A stretch of 64,000 nt of DNA from Armatimonadetes bacterium Uphvl-Ar1 (GCA_002162075.1 CP021423.1:2108001-2172000); one strand, 5' to 3'. Positions 18,127-27,947 are shown, numbered from the stretch's first letter. Numbers and translations are program-made. The notes: a model not told the origin generated them from the letters alone.

Positions 18127-19170
18127 TCACTCACCAGTATCCGGCGGCTCAACGGCACTCCCAGGTCGAGTCGAAGCATCCAAATGCCAAGCGTTCGGAA
18201 ACGCCTTGACTCCCAGTTCATCCACCGGCGTATCACCTCCCGAAAGCCCCTGAACTTCGTCATAAGCCGACCGTTCAACCGATCCCACAAATGACACTCG
18301 CCCAGAGCTACCGATGATCCGAACCGTCGCGATCTTCGTCGCCGGACGGCCAACAAAAACATCGCCCGCCAGCATCAAAGCCGTCGTCTCAAACGGCACA
18401 TCCGCCTCGGCAACCGCGGTCAAAACCACTTCCTCTTGAGCTGGATTGACCAAAATTGTCTGAATGATCGCCCCCTTCTGAGCCTTGGCAAAAATGACTT
18501 GAACCGCTTCCGCATCATCTGCCGCATTGACCACCGAAGGTGCAGGAGCTGGCGGACTTTGCGCTGGTTCCGTTGTTGGCGTCACTGCTGCTTGTTCAGA
18601 TGCCGGAATTCGGATCGGCTCAGCCGGAGCCTGCTCTGCCACTTTCTCCGATTTCTTCCCCGCATTTTGCCCGACAAAGAAGCTTGCAATGCCCACCAAA
18701 AGAATCAAACCAACCATGGTCGCCCAGAGCAAAGTCAGGCCACTCTTGGGTTTGACTTCTAGGGTCTCAACTGAAGCTTGGTGATCTTTTCGCGCCAAAT
18801 CCTGTGTCACTCGATCCAGCATCTGCTTTTCTCGAACCGCCTTAGGATCCAAGTCAAGGGCCATCTCAAACCACTCCTTGGCCTGGGTTAACTCCCCGTG
18901 TTCCAGATAAATCTCACCGAGCAGCGAGTGTGCAGTCACATTGTTTGGAAACGCCCGCAAAATCTTCAGACACTGATCAATTGCCGCCTGCTTGTCTCCG
19001 CGCATCCGGCTCAAATTTGCCTGCGCCAAGTCCTGATAAACCTCAGTATCCGATCCCTCTCCTTTTCCCATCGTGTAACCACACTCCGGACAAAAGTCGT
19101 TCGCCGCCGCAATCACCGCAAAGCATCGCGGACAACTGATCTTATATTCACTTGAGCCCTGTACTGCCAA
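18127..19170 (-). CDS. Membrane-anchored zinc-ribbon and TPR protein
   Basis: The N-terminus carries a zinc ribbon, CPRC then CPEC 14 residues on. It is followed by about two tetratricopeptide repeats ([45 protein letters not shown]) and one membrane segment ([20 protein letters not shown]). A Pro/Ala-rich linker then leads to an extracytoplasmic C-terminal domain. The probable start is TTG 19170, preceded by GGAGAAGG, inside the end of dut (23-bp overlap). Upstream in-frame codons lie deeper inside dut. The function is unknown; the layout suggests a scaffold or sensing role. It is likely cotranscribed with dut. Confidence 0.65.
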   Translation of the reverse strand: MAVQGSSEYKISCPRCFAVIAAANDFCPECGYTMGKGEGSDTEVYQDLAQANLSRMRGDKQAAIDQCLKILRAFPNNVTAHSLLGEIYLEHGELTQAKEWFEMALDLDPKAVREKQMLDRVTQDLARKDHQASVETLEVKPKSGLTLLWATMVGLILLVGIASFFVGQNAGKKSEKVAEQAPAEPIRIPASEQAAVTPTTEPAQSPPAPAPSVVNAADDAEAVQVIFAKAQKGAIIQTILVNPAQEEVVLTAVAEADVPFETTALMLAGDVFVGRPATKIATVRIIGSSGRVSFVGSVERSAYDEVQGLSGGDTPVDELGVKAFPNAWHLDASTRPGSAVEPPDTGE

Positions 19171-19597
19171 AACCGCCTTCTCCTCGTTCCGTTTCGTCCA
19201 GCGAATCCACCACTTTGATCTCAGCCCGAGCAATCGGGCAAATCACGAGCTGTGCAATTCGCTCACCTGAATCCAATTGGACGACGGAATCACTCAAATT
19301 GATCAAAATCACCCCAATTTCTCCGCGATAATCGCTATCGATCGTTCCTGGTGAGTTCAAACAGGTGATTCCTTGTTTCAAAGCCAGACCGCTCCGGGGT
19401 CGAACCTGACCCTCATATCCTCTCGGAATTGCTGCCCGCAAACCAGTTTTAACAAGTGCTCGCTCCATCGGTTGCAGCGTCACTGCATGGGTGCTGCGCA
19501 AATCCATCCCTGCTGCTTCTTCCGTCGCATAAGCCGGAACCTGCCCGCCCTCCCCCACCGACAACCTCAAACTCACCCTCAACTCATCCTGCGCCAT
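19148..19597 (-). CDS. dut: dUTP diphosphatase
   Basis: Hydrolyses dUTP to dUMP, limiting uracil incorporation into DNA and feeding dTMP synthesis. The five trimeric-dUTPase motifs are all present: AAGMDLRS (motif 1), RSGLALK (2), [17 protein letters not shown] (3, catalytic Asp and Tyr), GERIAQLVI (4) and GEGGFGSTG (5, the P-loop-like tail). The length (149 aa) is normal. It is divergent from pxpB with only a 19-bp gap, and overlaps the zinc-ribbon gene downstream. Confidence 0.95.
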   Translation of the reverse strand: MAQDELRVSLRLSVGEGGQVPAYATEEAAGMDLRSTHAVTLQPMERALVKTGLRAAIPRGYEGQVRPRSGLALKQGITCLNSPGTIDSDYRGEIGVILINLSDSVVQLDSGERIAQLVICPIARAEIKVVDSLDETERGEGGFGSTGLK

Positions 19598-19616
19598 TTC
19601 CGCGTATCATAGCCCC

Positions 19617-20578
19617 ATGCGTGTGATCAGACTCAGCGAATCCTGCATCATTTTCAAAGAGTTATCCACCGACCCTGCCCCGATTGCCAATTCTCTCAAT
19701 CAAACTCCACCACCCGGTCTCATCGAAGCCGTCCCCGCCTTCAACCAACTCGCCCTGTATTTTGACCCAAACGACTTTGACACCTTGGCGTTGCGAGATT
19801 TCGTACCTAACAATTCACCCAACTCTGTTTCAGTGGAGAAGGAGTTGGGAGATCAAATGTTTGACCCTAATTTAGAAAGTGCCCCCCTCCCCCTTTGGGG
19901 GAGGACTTAGGAGGGGGACATCAGATTGAACCAACTACCTCAAAAGTCTTTCTTCCCTCCCCTGATGGGGAGGGGAAGGGGTGGGGAGACCAAACCAGAT
20001 TTAGCCCTGATTTAGAAAGCGCCCCCCCTACCCCTCTGGGGAAGGACTTAGGAGGGGGAATAAAAAATGAAACCCCAAACTCACACACAACTAATTCTGA
20101 CTTTAATTTGGAAAACTTGCCCCAATCTCCATCCGCACATGCAAGCAAAAGCGAAGACCCTTCATTGAAGCTAATCCCCGCCGTCTACAACGGCCCCGAC
20201 ATCGAAGCCGTCGCCTATACCCTAAATCTTACAATCGAAGAACTCATCCAAATCCATAGCCACACAATCTACACCGTCGAAGCCATCGGATTTTGCCCCG
20301 GATTCCCCTACCTCGCCGGACTCCCTCAACCCCTTCAAAACCTCCCCCGAAAATCAACTCCCCGAACCGCCGTAGAGCCCGGTTCGATCGGCATCACTGG
20401 CGATCAATGCTGTATTTATCCCTTAGCCCGACCTGGCGGTTGGAACTTGATCGCCCAGACCCCCCTCACCCTTGTCGACCCCGACTCAAGCTACTTCCCA
20501 CTTCAAGTCGGTGACAAAATCCAATTCCAACCGATCACCAATTCCCAGTTTCAAGAACTCAAAAATAAACGCTTATGA
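19617..20578 (+). pseudogene. pxpB: 5-oxoprolinase subunit B with a repeat insert and a frameshift
   Basis: PxpB (KipI family) works with PxpA and PxpC to open 5-oxoproline to glutamate using ATP. The N-terminal ~80 residues are in one frame. The C-terminal part (VEAIGFCPGFPYLAGLP, VEPGSIGITGDQCCIYP, RPGGWNLI, GDKIQFQPI) is in another. They are separated by repeat-derived sequence inserted in the linker before the IPAVYNG motif. The frames join if the C6 run at 19882-19887 had seven Cs, as in the second repeat copy at 20022-20028. That would give a ~320-aa protein with roughly 100 extra residues. It is either truly broken or whole with a homopolymer sequencing error. It overlaps pxpA by 4 bp. 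Confidence 0.8.
19863..20058 (+). repeat. Family-B palindromic repeat array inside pxpB
   Basis: The unit 19863-19917 (TTAGAAAG, C-run, palindromic CTCCCC/GGGGGAG, GGACTTAGGAGGGGG) recurs at about 20003-20058. The segment 19903-20058 aligns along its length with 21868-22027 in pxpC. In both genes the same frame is open across it and encodes related peptides (GGGHQIEPTTSKV and GGGNQIETTTSKV). It is inserted in the linker between the two PxpB domains. Confidence 0.8.
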
Positions 20579-21276
20579 AAATCATCGACCTCAACGCTGA
20601 CCTCGGCGAAGGCATGCCCCACGAGCAGGAAATTCTCCCTTTAATCAGCAGTGCCAACATCTGTTGTGGTGCCCACGCCGGCTCCCCCGAAATCACTCGT
20701 GCTACCGTCATTTCTTGTCTCCGACTCGGCATTCGGATCGGTGCCCACCCCGGCTATCCAGACCCCGAACACTTCGGCCGCCGATCAATCTCCGAACTCG
20801 ATCTCACCCCCCTCGAAATTCTAAGTTCCCTTGAAACACAAATCCTGTCTGTTCCTCAGGCCAGATATATCAAACCACACGGTGCGTTTTACACCGAGTC
20901 ATCGACAATGTGGCAAACGGACGAAGAACCCTGTTACACCAGTTGGCTCCTACTGCAAGACATCCTATTTTCGACCCAACTGCCTCTTCTCGGGCTCGCT
21001 GATACTCCACACGAAATCAACAGCAAAGCAACTTCTGTCAAGTTCATCCGAGAAGGATTCATCGACCGCCGATACGACAACAACCACCGACTCCTCCCCC
21101 GCAGCAACCCCGAAGCCATCATCCACGACCCACAAGAAGCAATCGACCAAGCCCTCCGCCTCGCCGAAACCTGTGACTCTCTCTGCGTCCACGGCGACAA
21201 TCCCAACGCCCCAGAACTCCTCACCAAAGTCCGCTCCGCCCTAGAATCGGGCGGCTACACCATCGCACCAAAATGA
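20575..21276 (+). CDS. pxpA: 5-oxoprolinase subunit A (LamB/YcsF family)
   Basis: PxpA is the third component of the bacterial 5-oxoprolinase and is thought to carry out ring opening after ATP-dependent activation by PxpBC. The family signature is clear: DLNADLGEG at the N-terminus, SANICCGAHAGSP near 28, GAHPGYPDPEHFGRR near 64, IKPHGAFY near 100 and CVHGDNP near 208. At 233 aa it is slightly shorter than the ~245-255 aa usual in the family. The gene is intact and lies between two interrupted partners, overlapping both by 4 bp (ATGA junctions), so the three are translationally coupled. Confidence 0.92.
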   Translation: MKIIDLNADLGEGMPHEQEILPLISSANICCGAHAGSPEITRATVISCLRLGIRIGAHPGYPDPEHFGRRSISELDLTPLEILSSLETQILSVPQARYIKPHGAFYTESSTMWQTDEEPCYTSWLLLQDILFSTQLPLLGLADTPHEINSKATSVKFIREGFIDRRYDNNHRLLPRSNPEAIIHDPQEAIDQALRLAETCDSLCVHGDNPNAPELLTKVRSALESGGYTIAPK

Positions 21277-22406
21277 TCACGGTCACCCAAACCTACGGCG
21301 GCAATTTCATCGTCCCCCTACTATTCCTAACCTCCGTCGTCAAGGCGTTCCCCCCGGCGGCCCCGCCGATCCCCTCCTCGCCAGACTCGTTTCGCACCTA
21401 TCCCAAAACCAGACCGTCCTCGAACTCACCACCCCAATAACTCTCGTCACCGATTGCCCCATTCAAATCGCCATCGCCGCACCTCGGAATTCCGCCAGCA
21501 TTCCGCATCACCCAACAATGTGCCTCGGCCTGATAACCGCTTCGCCCGACACGCCCCTCACCATCCATGCCCCCAAATCAGGCTTCCGTATCTACTTGTC
21601 CTGGTCAGGACTCGATTCACCATCTCGCCTCCCAACTCCGATTTCAACAGGCAAATCATTGGCAAGATCAAACAATCATGGTTCACGCGCTATCATCCTT
21701 GACCCTGACCTCATCTCACCACCTATAGAGACGATCCGCTACATACCCATCATCGAAAACGCTCCGCAAATCAACAGCCGAACAACCCCCTCGATTTCTC
21801 GCATTGGCACTCGTTTGAGCATAGAAACTCTCCATCTCAGCGAGAGCTTGCCCCGGACTCGATCCGGGGACTTTGGAGGGGGAAACCAGATTGAAACCAC
21901 AACCTCAAAAGTTGTTCCTCCCTACCCTGCTGGGGAGACCGGAGGGCAGGGATGGGGAGATCAACCTAGATTTAGCCCTGACTCAAAATTCGCCCCCCTC
22001 CCCCCTGGGGGAGGACTTAGGAGGGGGTCGCCAAGACACAAGCAAAATTAACCCAGAAAACCCGCCCGAGCCTGCGTCCGCAAATACTGGCTCTCACTTC
22101 TGGAACCACCTCACGCCCAACCTTCGCTCCGAACCCTCAACTCACGGCGCAATCCAAATCACACCCGACAATCAACTCCTGATCCACGGCCCCGATGGCC
22201 CTACCCTCGGCGGGTACCCAAAAATCGGCACAATCATCGAAGCTGACCTCCCAACCCTAGCCCAACTTCGCCCCGGCCAACCAATCCAACTCACCCCCAT
22301 ATCCCTCGAAGGAGCCCTCGACCTCCGCCAGGAATCCGCTCTTCAACTCCAAAAAACCCTGCTTCAAATCAACCAAGCTCTGCGCATTGCTCATAATTCG
22401 ACGTAG
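21273..22406 (+). pseudogene. pxpC: 5-oxoprolinase subunit C with a repeat insert and two frameshifts
   Basis: The KipA/PxpC N-terminal part reads MITVTQTYGG and then leaves frame. One extra C in the C5 run at 21314-21318 restores NLRRQGVPPGGPADPLLARLV, the normal PxpC continuation. The middle runs into a family-B repeat. After it the C-terminal part (GAIQITPDNQLLIHG, TLGGYPKIGTIIEADL, AQLRPGQPIQLTPIS) is in another frame, restored by removing one C near 21997-22006. All essential C-terminal motifs are therefore present, but no single open frame exists as sequenced. It is the last pxp gene and a DCC-family gene follows after 12 bp. Confidence 0.78.
21842..22027 (+). repeat. Family-B palindromic repeat inside pxpC
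   Basis: It begins with GCCCCGGACTCGATCCGGGG, a palindrome also seen as CCCCGGGCTTGAACCGGGG near 57285. It continues (21868-22027) with the ~160-bp segment shared with pxpB and ends with the GGACTTAGGAGGGGG unit. The insertion is in the coding sequence of pxpC, between its conserved middle part and the GAIQI motif. Confidence 0.78.
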
Positions 22407-22418
22407 AAAAGAAAAATC

Positions 22419-22796
22419 GTGCCGGAGAAACCCACCCTACTCTACGACGGAGACTGCGGCTTCTGCCAATTCTCAATCAACCAACTCAAAAAGCGCGATT
22501 CAAAACACCAATTTGATTACATCCCGGCCGTAGCGTATCATGCGCTTACCGAATCACTAAAATCCCAATCTCAACGCGAAGTCATCCTCGTTAACCAAAA
22601 CAAAACTCTTGGAGGAGCCGACGCTGCCCTAACCGTTTACTGCACCCTCAAACCGTGGAGCCCCTTGCAAATTTTCCGCATCCCACCCGGAATATGGATC
22701 GCTCGGATCATCTATCGAATTGTCGCAAATAACCGCCTCAAGATCAGCCGCATTCTTGGCATCCCTGCCACTTGCGAGATTCCAAAGCGCAATTAA
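22419..22796 (+). CDS. DCC-family (DUF393) thiol-disulfide oxidoreductase-like protein
   Basis: The 125-aa protein starts with a GTG and opens with TLLYDGDCGFCQFSI, the DxDCxxC signature of the DCC/DUF393 family (thioredoxin-like fold). The rest, including GGADAALTVYCTL and the basic tail, follows the family pattern. The proposed activity is thiol-disulfide exchange, but few members are characterised. It lies 12 bp after pxpC on the same strand and could be cotranscribed with it. It ends in a 4-bp tail-to-tail overlap with a hydrolase. Confidence 0.85.
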   Translation: MPEKPTLLYDGDCGFCQFSINQLKKRDSKHQFDYIPAVAYHALTESLKSQSQREVILVNQNKTLGGADAALTVYCTLKPWSPLQIFRIPPGIWIARIIYRIVANNRLKISRILGIPATCEIPKRN

Positions 22797-23518
22797 TTAC
22801 TAACTCGATCAAGCGCGAGAGCGCGCCCACCGACAGCCTCTGCCATCCGTTCCAGAGCTTGGGCAATCTGCTCCGGATGCGTGTAATTCAGGAGGTGACC
22901 TGCGTCCTCCCAAGTTTCATCCGCATGGCCCAACGGAATCGGAATAACATCGTCATTCTTTCCATGGACTTGCCAATAGGGAACATCTGTTTGATCTCCA
23001 TCCCATGGCAATCGATCCCAACCCGCACAAGCCTGCACCGCCCACCGGAAGAACGTCAAGTCACACTCATTCGCCATCGCCCGCAAAAGCATCCTTTGCC
23101 GATTTTCAAGCGAATCATGCGGCGAAAACCGCTCACTAAAAGTCACCAACCCAAGTCGCAGCAAACTGTCCGGCAAATACGCCAAAAGCTGAGCCCTCTT
23201 CTTGAATGCATTATCAATCGCCGTCTTGTCCCGGCAACTAGAGACGCTCAAAATCCCCCGGCACTGTCTCGCAAAACCTTCTTGCCGCATCGCCGCCTCC
23301 AATGCAACCATCCCCCCAAAGCTCATCCCAAAAACTATAAAGGGCTCCGAAAGATCAACCCGTTCCGCAAAGGCAACCGAGTACTCCCCGAGCGTCTCCT
23401 TCCCCCTTGCCGGAATCCATTCAGGACAAACCGGATCTGCCAAAAGCGGACTGACGTCCTGAAAAAGACGACAGTCAGCCCCCAAGCCGGGCAGGCAAAT
23501 CACGCGCAATGAGTCCAC
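22793..23518 (-). CDS. Alpha/beta hydrolase
   Basis: The 241-aa cytoplasmic protein has the compact alpha/beta-hydrolase fold: VICLPGLGADCRLF (oxyanion loop), nucleophile elbow GMSFGGMV near residue 84, a probable acid in VHGKNDDVIPIP near 190, and a catalytic His in DAGHLLNYTHPEQIA near 208. There is no signal peptide. Substrate unknown; size and motifs resemble small carboxylesterases or thioesterase-like enzymes. Confidence 0.8.
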   Translation of the reverse strand: MDSLRVICLPGLGADCRLFQDVSPLLADPVCPEWIPARGKETLGEYSVAFAERVDLSEPFIVFGMSFGGMVALEAAMRQEGFARQCRGILSVSSCRDKTAIDNAFKKRAQLLAYLPDSLLRLGLVTFSERFSPHDSLENRQRMLLRAMANECDLTFFRWAVQACAGWDRLPWDGDQTDVPYWQVHGKNDDVIPIPLGHADETWEDAGHLLNYTHPEQIAQALERMAEAVGGRALALDRVSN

Positions 23519-23558
23519 TACGACACTCTACGCAGCTAAATCAGACTTGTCTCAAAGG

Positions 23559-24836
23559 TTAACCTTGGGAACTCAAAAATGCCTTGATTGCTGCATCCAA
23601 TACAGGATCGCCTTCGATTCCACGCGTGACTTGCACTTCAATCGTCGGGGTAACGGGATCACCCTCCAACCGCTGACCTTTGATGGTCACATAATCACTG
23701 ACCGGAAACTGAAGCTCAAATCCACCCGCCAAGCGACCATAGGTCGATGCCAAAACCGCCCCTCTGGTCGCTTGACCTACAATATGCGCTCCCCGAAGTT
23801 CCTTCATCGCCGCCGAAAAAATTTCGCTCGCACTCGCAGATCCTCGATTGATCAAAACCGCAACTTTCCCTTCGTACCGCTTCACTGCCGGAGTCCGAGG
23901 GCGATACTTTGATTGCCCCCACTGAGCTATTTCCTTAACATCTCCCGACGTCACCTGCTTCTCAGTCAGATACGCTTGCATCATCTGCCGATTGACAAAA
24001 GTGCCGACTGGTTCATTGGCATCAATAAACAAACCCAGCAAGTGGGCCAGATTCGTCACCGCCCCACCCCCGTTGTTGCGCAGATCAATCACGATTCCTT
24101 CGGCTTTGCTCGCTTCTTCAACCATCTTGTCAAGAGCCGTTCGATCATAGCCGCGACTAAACGAATTGATCTTGATCACCGCGAATTTGTCGTCAACCCA
24201 CTTCAACTGATCCCGGACAACGACTTCATATCGTCCCGCCTTCACCGCAATCTCTCGCGGAGCCGTTTCTCCCCGAATAAACTTGAGCTTCAACTCCTCA
24301 TTCTCGCCCGCTTGCAATCGCGATTCAGCCGTAACAGCAGCCCCATTGATCTCGACAATCTTATCGCCAACGCTCAGTCCTGCTTGCGCCGCCGGACTAC
24401 CTTCCGCAACTGATCGCACAATCATAGCGCCATTTTCAAACTGTGCTCCGACTCCCAATCCCGTCGTCAAACCTGTCTGCCGGAACTCCCGCGATCGTGG
24501 CGTCCTCAAACCCACATGGCTGATGCCAAACTCACGCAAAAGCCGATTCACTCCACTTGCAAACGAATTCTCGTTTTCAACCTTCAAAAGCTGCTCGCGG
24601 TTCGTTTCTAAAAGCGTGTCCCACTTCGCAAAATCAAGCCCCGGAACAAACGCTCGTTCCTTTAGAATCAACGTAACACCATCTAATATCTCGCCTCGGA
24701 CTTCTTCGGTAAACGCTGGAGCCGCATTGGCCTTCGCCGCCGCTTCTCCATTATTAAATTGCGCAAAGCCGACAAGCGGAGCCAATGCCGCGAGCACAAC
24801 AAGCCCACGCACGAGCGAACGAACCGATCCAAACAT
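23559..24836 (-). CDS. S41-family (C-terminal-processing-like) protease
   Basis: A signal peptide (about residues 1-25, ending VGFAQ) is followed by a helical region. A PDZ domain follows (about 125-200: GLGVGAQFENGAMIVRSV, GLSVGDKIVEING), then the S41 catalytic domain with DLRNNGGGAVTNLAHLL and the nucleophile serine in INRGSASASEIF. The catalytic-lysine position of CtpA-type enzymes (TxGK) reads TRGA here, so the canonical Lys is missing. Either another residue takes its role or the enzyme follows the IRBP-like subgroup. It probably acts in the periplasm on protein C-termini. Confidence 0.85.
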   Translation of the reverse strand: MFGSVRSLVRGLVVLAALAPLVGFAQFNNGEAAAKANAAPAFTEEVRGEILDGVTLILKERAFVPGLDFAKWDTLLETNREQLLKVENENSFASGVNRLLREFGISHVGLRTPRSREFRQTGLTTGLGVGAQFENGAMIVRSVAEGSPAAQAGLSVGDKIVEINGAAVTAESRLQAGENEELKLKFIRGETAPREIAVKAGRYEVVVRDQLKWVDDKFAVIKINSFSRGYDRTALDKMVEEASKAEGIVIDLRNNGGGAVTNLAHLLGLFIDANEPVGTFVNRQMMQAYLTEKQVTSGDVKEIAQWGQSKYRPRTPAVKRYEGKVAVLINRGSASASEIFSAAMKELRGAHIVGQATRGAVLASTYGRLAGGFELQFPVSDYVTIKGQRLEGDPVTPTIEVQVTRGIEGDPVLDAAIKAFLSSQG

Positions 24837-24970
24837 AAACAGTCATAACGCACGCCACGCGCGAAAGTTCGCCACGATTTTCAATCCAGCACTTGACAAG
24901 AGACAAAACCCCAATATCCCCATCCCACTTGCACCCATCCGAGGTTCTCAGTCACAATAATGCCCCGAGT

Positions 24971-25046
<76 letters not shown>

Positions 25047-25343
25047 AATAATCTCTATTAGCTAGCCGACGTTTCAATTCGCCTCCGAAAATTTTCTCCA
25101 AACTCATGCTTTTAAACAATTAAGGCTTTCAGCTGATAACCTCACTACGTGACCAATTTAGCTCGCCTTGGGGAAAGAGCCAGAATATCCAGTTGTGAAA
25201 AACCATTTAGTGAGCGTCTACACCGTCAGTTTCACTATCCCAGGAGCGGACCCGCTTCCAACCATCCGATATACAATTTCGACAGCCCACAAATCTTCCC
25301 ATGCGTTATCCATCCTTGGGAATTCTTCAGGCACAATAGAGTT

Positions 25344-25730
25344 ATGATAAGACCAACTCTTGCTGCTCTCATTCTCGTCACAATTGCGGGATGTGGAGCA
25401 AGCGGCCCGGCTGGAACATATCACGCCGAGATACGACATACGGGCACCGTTACAAAGGAAAGAGCCGAGCAACTCCAATCCGAACCTCAGCAAATGCTCA
25501 ACCTCGACAATGGTGGAACCTTCACGACTACACGTGGAACACAAACTGTATGGAAAGGACGACGGAAAGTAGAAGCAAATAGGCTGCTGCTGCGAGCAGA
25601 GGAAGTGAACGGAGTCGCCGTTAGCTCAAATTTACAATCTGACGTCGCTTTCGAAATTCACAAGGACGGCAGTATCGTTGACAGCCGTACATCCGGTGAC
25701 GGATACGAACGCGTCTACCGCAGGCTCTAG
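25344..25730 (+). CDS. Small lipoprotein of unknown function
   Basis: 128 aa from ATG 25344. The N-terminus MIRPTLAALILVTIAGCGAS is a lipoprotein signal peptide with lipobox IAGC, cleaved before Cys17. The mature part is about 110 residues, polar, with a repeated G-T/T-R pattern and probably a small beta fold (TYHAEIRHTG, LNLDNGGTFTTTRGTQTVWKGRRKV). No family is recognised. Upstream in-frame codons reach back to 25149 but lack signal-peptide character. The ~300 bases between tRNA-Ala and this gene hold no other feature I can support. Confidence 0.7.
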   Translation: MIRPTLAALILVTIAGCGASGPAGTYHAEIRHTGTVTKERAEQLQSEPQQMLNLDNGGTFTTTRGTQTVWKGRRKVEANRLLLRAEEVNGVAVSSNLQSDVAFEIHKDGSIVDSRTSGDGYERVYRRL

Positions 25731-25939
25731 TACCTATGTCTGGACTCGCACACCGAGTTCGGGCCGGAGGCTGGATGGATTTCTGCATTTATTGTTTCGA
25801 TAGTTCGAATCAGCGTTAAATTGGAAATTTGCTTAGTGCCTTCGGGAAATCGCAATAGAACCTTTTGCTCTTTGAATCTCCTTAGTAATATCGAAATCTC
25901 AGAGCTATTTCCAGGTTCAACGCCGACTATGACTAGCAT
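25727..25939 (-). CDS. Possible 70-aa hypothetical protein
   Basis: An open frame on the minus strand from ATG 25939 encodes a polar peptide with no recognised domain or signal. It overlaps the end of the lipoprotein gene by 4 bp, tail to tail, and fills the gap before the beta-lactamase-like gene. No convincing ribosome-binding site is seen. It may be a chance frame or the relic of an older gene. Confidence 0.25.
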   Translation of the reverse strand: MLVIVGVEPGNSSEISILLRRFKEQKVLLRFPEGTKQISNLTLIRTIETINAEIHPASGPNSVCESRHRY

Positions 25940-25973
25940 ATCTCGGAACCTGAATGTTCATTGACTAAAAAGA

Positions 25974-27175
25974 TCATCTTGCATCGCCAACCTGTCTGGC
26001 TTCACGGGAGACATTCCGTTTCGACTCTGCGAACTTCCAAAACTCATCAAAAATTTCTCCCGAAATACGTCCCTCTTCTCCACTCAGGGAAGTGTTAATG
26101 AACAAAATCAACCCGACATCTTTGCTCAAATTACACAGCATTTCAGTTTGCAGCCCAGGATCATTTCCACCGTGCCCCATTCGAGTTCCGTTAAACTTGG
26201 TTCGCCAAAAAAGACCAGAGTTCCCATCCTCCGCAGGGAAATTCTCCGGTCGGTTCCCATCGCTAAACTGAAAACGAGTCATCTCCTGAATCGTTTTACG
26301 CTCCAAGAGCTGCCCCCCTGCAATCTCCCCATCATTGAGCAGGACAGCAAAAAACTTTGACAAGTCGGAAACTGACGTCCTAATTCCACCATCCGGATAA
26401 GTTGTCCCACTGTAATTCGGAATCGGAATAGTAAACCCATTCTGAGAAACGAAGAGAGTGGAATGCCTGGTCATGTCAATTTCTGACATAAACCAACCGG
26501 TATTCTTCAACCCCAACGGTTCAAAATGTGCCTCCGGGTGTACTCGTTGAGCGGCATTCCTGTAGCCCTTTCAACAATATAGCCGGCCAAAGCTGCCCCA
26601 ATATTTGAGTAATCACGAAGCTGACCCGGCTTTCCTTCATTGAAGTTTTCTTCTGAGTAGTCCCGACCATTCGGCGCAAAATACCCCTTCAAAAAGTCCC
26701 CCAACGACACCGGAGATTCTTCACCGTAGTGGTACTGCTTGGAATAAACCTCCCAACGATCCGTTATCCCAGAAGTGTGCGTAGCCAAATGACGAAGTGT
26801 AATCCTGGAGTTCGGTTGACGAGGATTAACCACCCGGAATGGCAAATAAATATTGATGTCAGCATCAAGCGATAACTTCCCATCCTGGACAGCTTTCATC
26901 ATTGCAACCCCGGTAAAAGTCTTTGCTATCGATCCAACATTCATGATCGTGTCTGGTGAAAACGGCACGGATTTCTTATAGTCTGAATAGCCGTACCCCT
27001 GTGACCAAACAACTTTCCCATCAACCAAAACCGCCGCGCCAATTCCCATAATTCCGGCTTCGGCCATCTTTGACGTCACAAATGCGTCAATCTCGCTCGA
27101 ATCCTGATTGCGCGCATTCCCAAAACACGAGGCGACAACCATTGCAATCGTACCAATCAAAATCGAAAATCTCAT
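25974..27175 (-). pseudogene. Beta-lactamase-related serine hydrolase, frameshifted
   Basis: A class C beta-lactamase/penicillin-binding-protein-like hydrolase. The N-terminal part has a signal- or lipoprotein-like peptide (MRFSILIGTIAMVVASC), then GSIAKTF near residue 80 (S-x-x-K nucleophile) and RDYSNIGA (Y-x-N). Near residue 220 the frame ends at RRHILNRWG. The normal continuation EPLGLKNTGW is in the next frame, followed by GGIRTSVSDLSKF and GHGGNDPG (the HxG motif). One extra base in the four-A run at 26523-26526 (four Ts on the coding strand) restores RHIFEPLG. All catalytic motifs are intact, so the gene may be functional if the indel is a sequencing error. The substrate may be a D-amino-acid peptide or an ester. 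Confidence 0.78.
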
Positions 27176-27365
27176 TGCTTTCTCAATCGCGATTACGCCC
27201 TTCCTACACTGCAGAGTTCCCGCATTTCAGAAGCAATCAACACAACCAAAGCCATAGGGCAATCTGAAATCCAACAAGCAGGCTGAAAAGCTCAAGTGAG
27301 TCAAATGAAACTTAAATACCAAAAGGGGTTTGGCACAACTTATGCGTCCGGTCACACAAGCCAAC

Positions 27366-27947
27366 ATGAAAAAAGTTCTCGCCTTCACAACTCTCCTCAC
27401 CCTCAGCGCACTCAGCCAAGCCGCATCATTCACGTTCGAGCCAGCGGACAAAGACCTTTACGATCTTGACCATTACGATGCCGTCAGTTGGGGCATCGCC
27501 CTCAACATCCCCAGCGATCAACGCATCACCAACGCCACGCTCGAAATCAAGAACATCTACGACTGGACGCAAGAAAACAACGACATTCTCCAAATCCGGC
27601 TCCTCGATTCCGCTCCCCTCGGAGTCAAAACCTATTACGACAACCAAGCGACTGGCGATTACTTTGGCAATAGAGGCGTTGCCGTCGGCACCTGGACCGA
27701 CCCCATCGGCGGAAAAGCACGCGGCGTCAACCTCAAGTTCGATTTCGCCCAACTTGGCCTTGTGGATGACCTGACAAATTACGTTAAGAACGACGGCAAA
27801 TTCGCCCTCACTTTCGATCCCGATTGCCACTATTTCAACGACGGCGTCAAGTTCACGGTTCACACCGAAGCCGTCCCCGAACCCGCAACCATGTCTGTTC
27901 TGGGCCTCTCCGCCCTCGTTGGACTCCGCAAGAAACTCAAGAAGTAA
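27366..27947 (+). CDS. PEP-CTERM sorting-domain protein
   Basis: Signal peptide (MKKVLAFTTLLTLSALSQA), then a ~150-residue beta-rich domain, then a C-terminal sorting signal: VPEPATMSVLGLSALVGL followed by RKKLKK. The order PEP motif, hydrophobic helix, basic cluster is the mark of PEP-CTERM proteins, which are processed by an exosortase and placed on the cell surface or in exopolymer. The exosortase gene is not in this window. ATG 27366 is chosen because the signal peptide starts there. A terminator follows the gene. Confidence 0.85.
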   Translation: MKKVLAFTTLLTLSALSQAASFTFEPADKDLYDLDHYDAVSWGIALNIPSDQRITNATLEIKNIYDWTQENNDILQIRLLDSAPLGVKTYYDNQATGDYFGNRGVAVGTWTDPIGGKARGVNLKFDFAQLGLVDDLTNYVKNDGKFALTFDPDCHYFNDGVKFTVHTEAVPEPATMSVLGLSALVGLRKKLKK

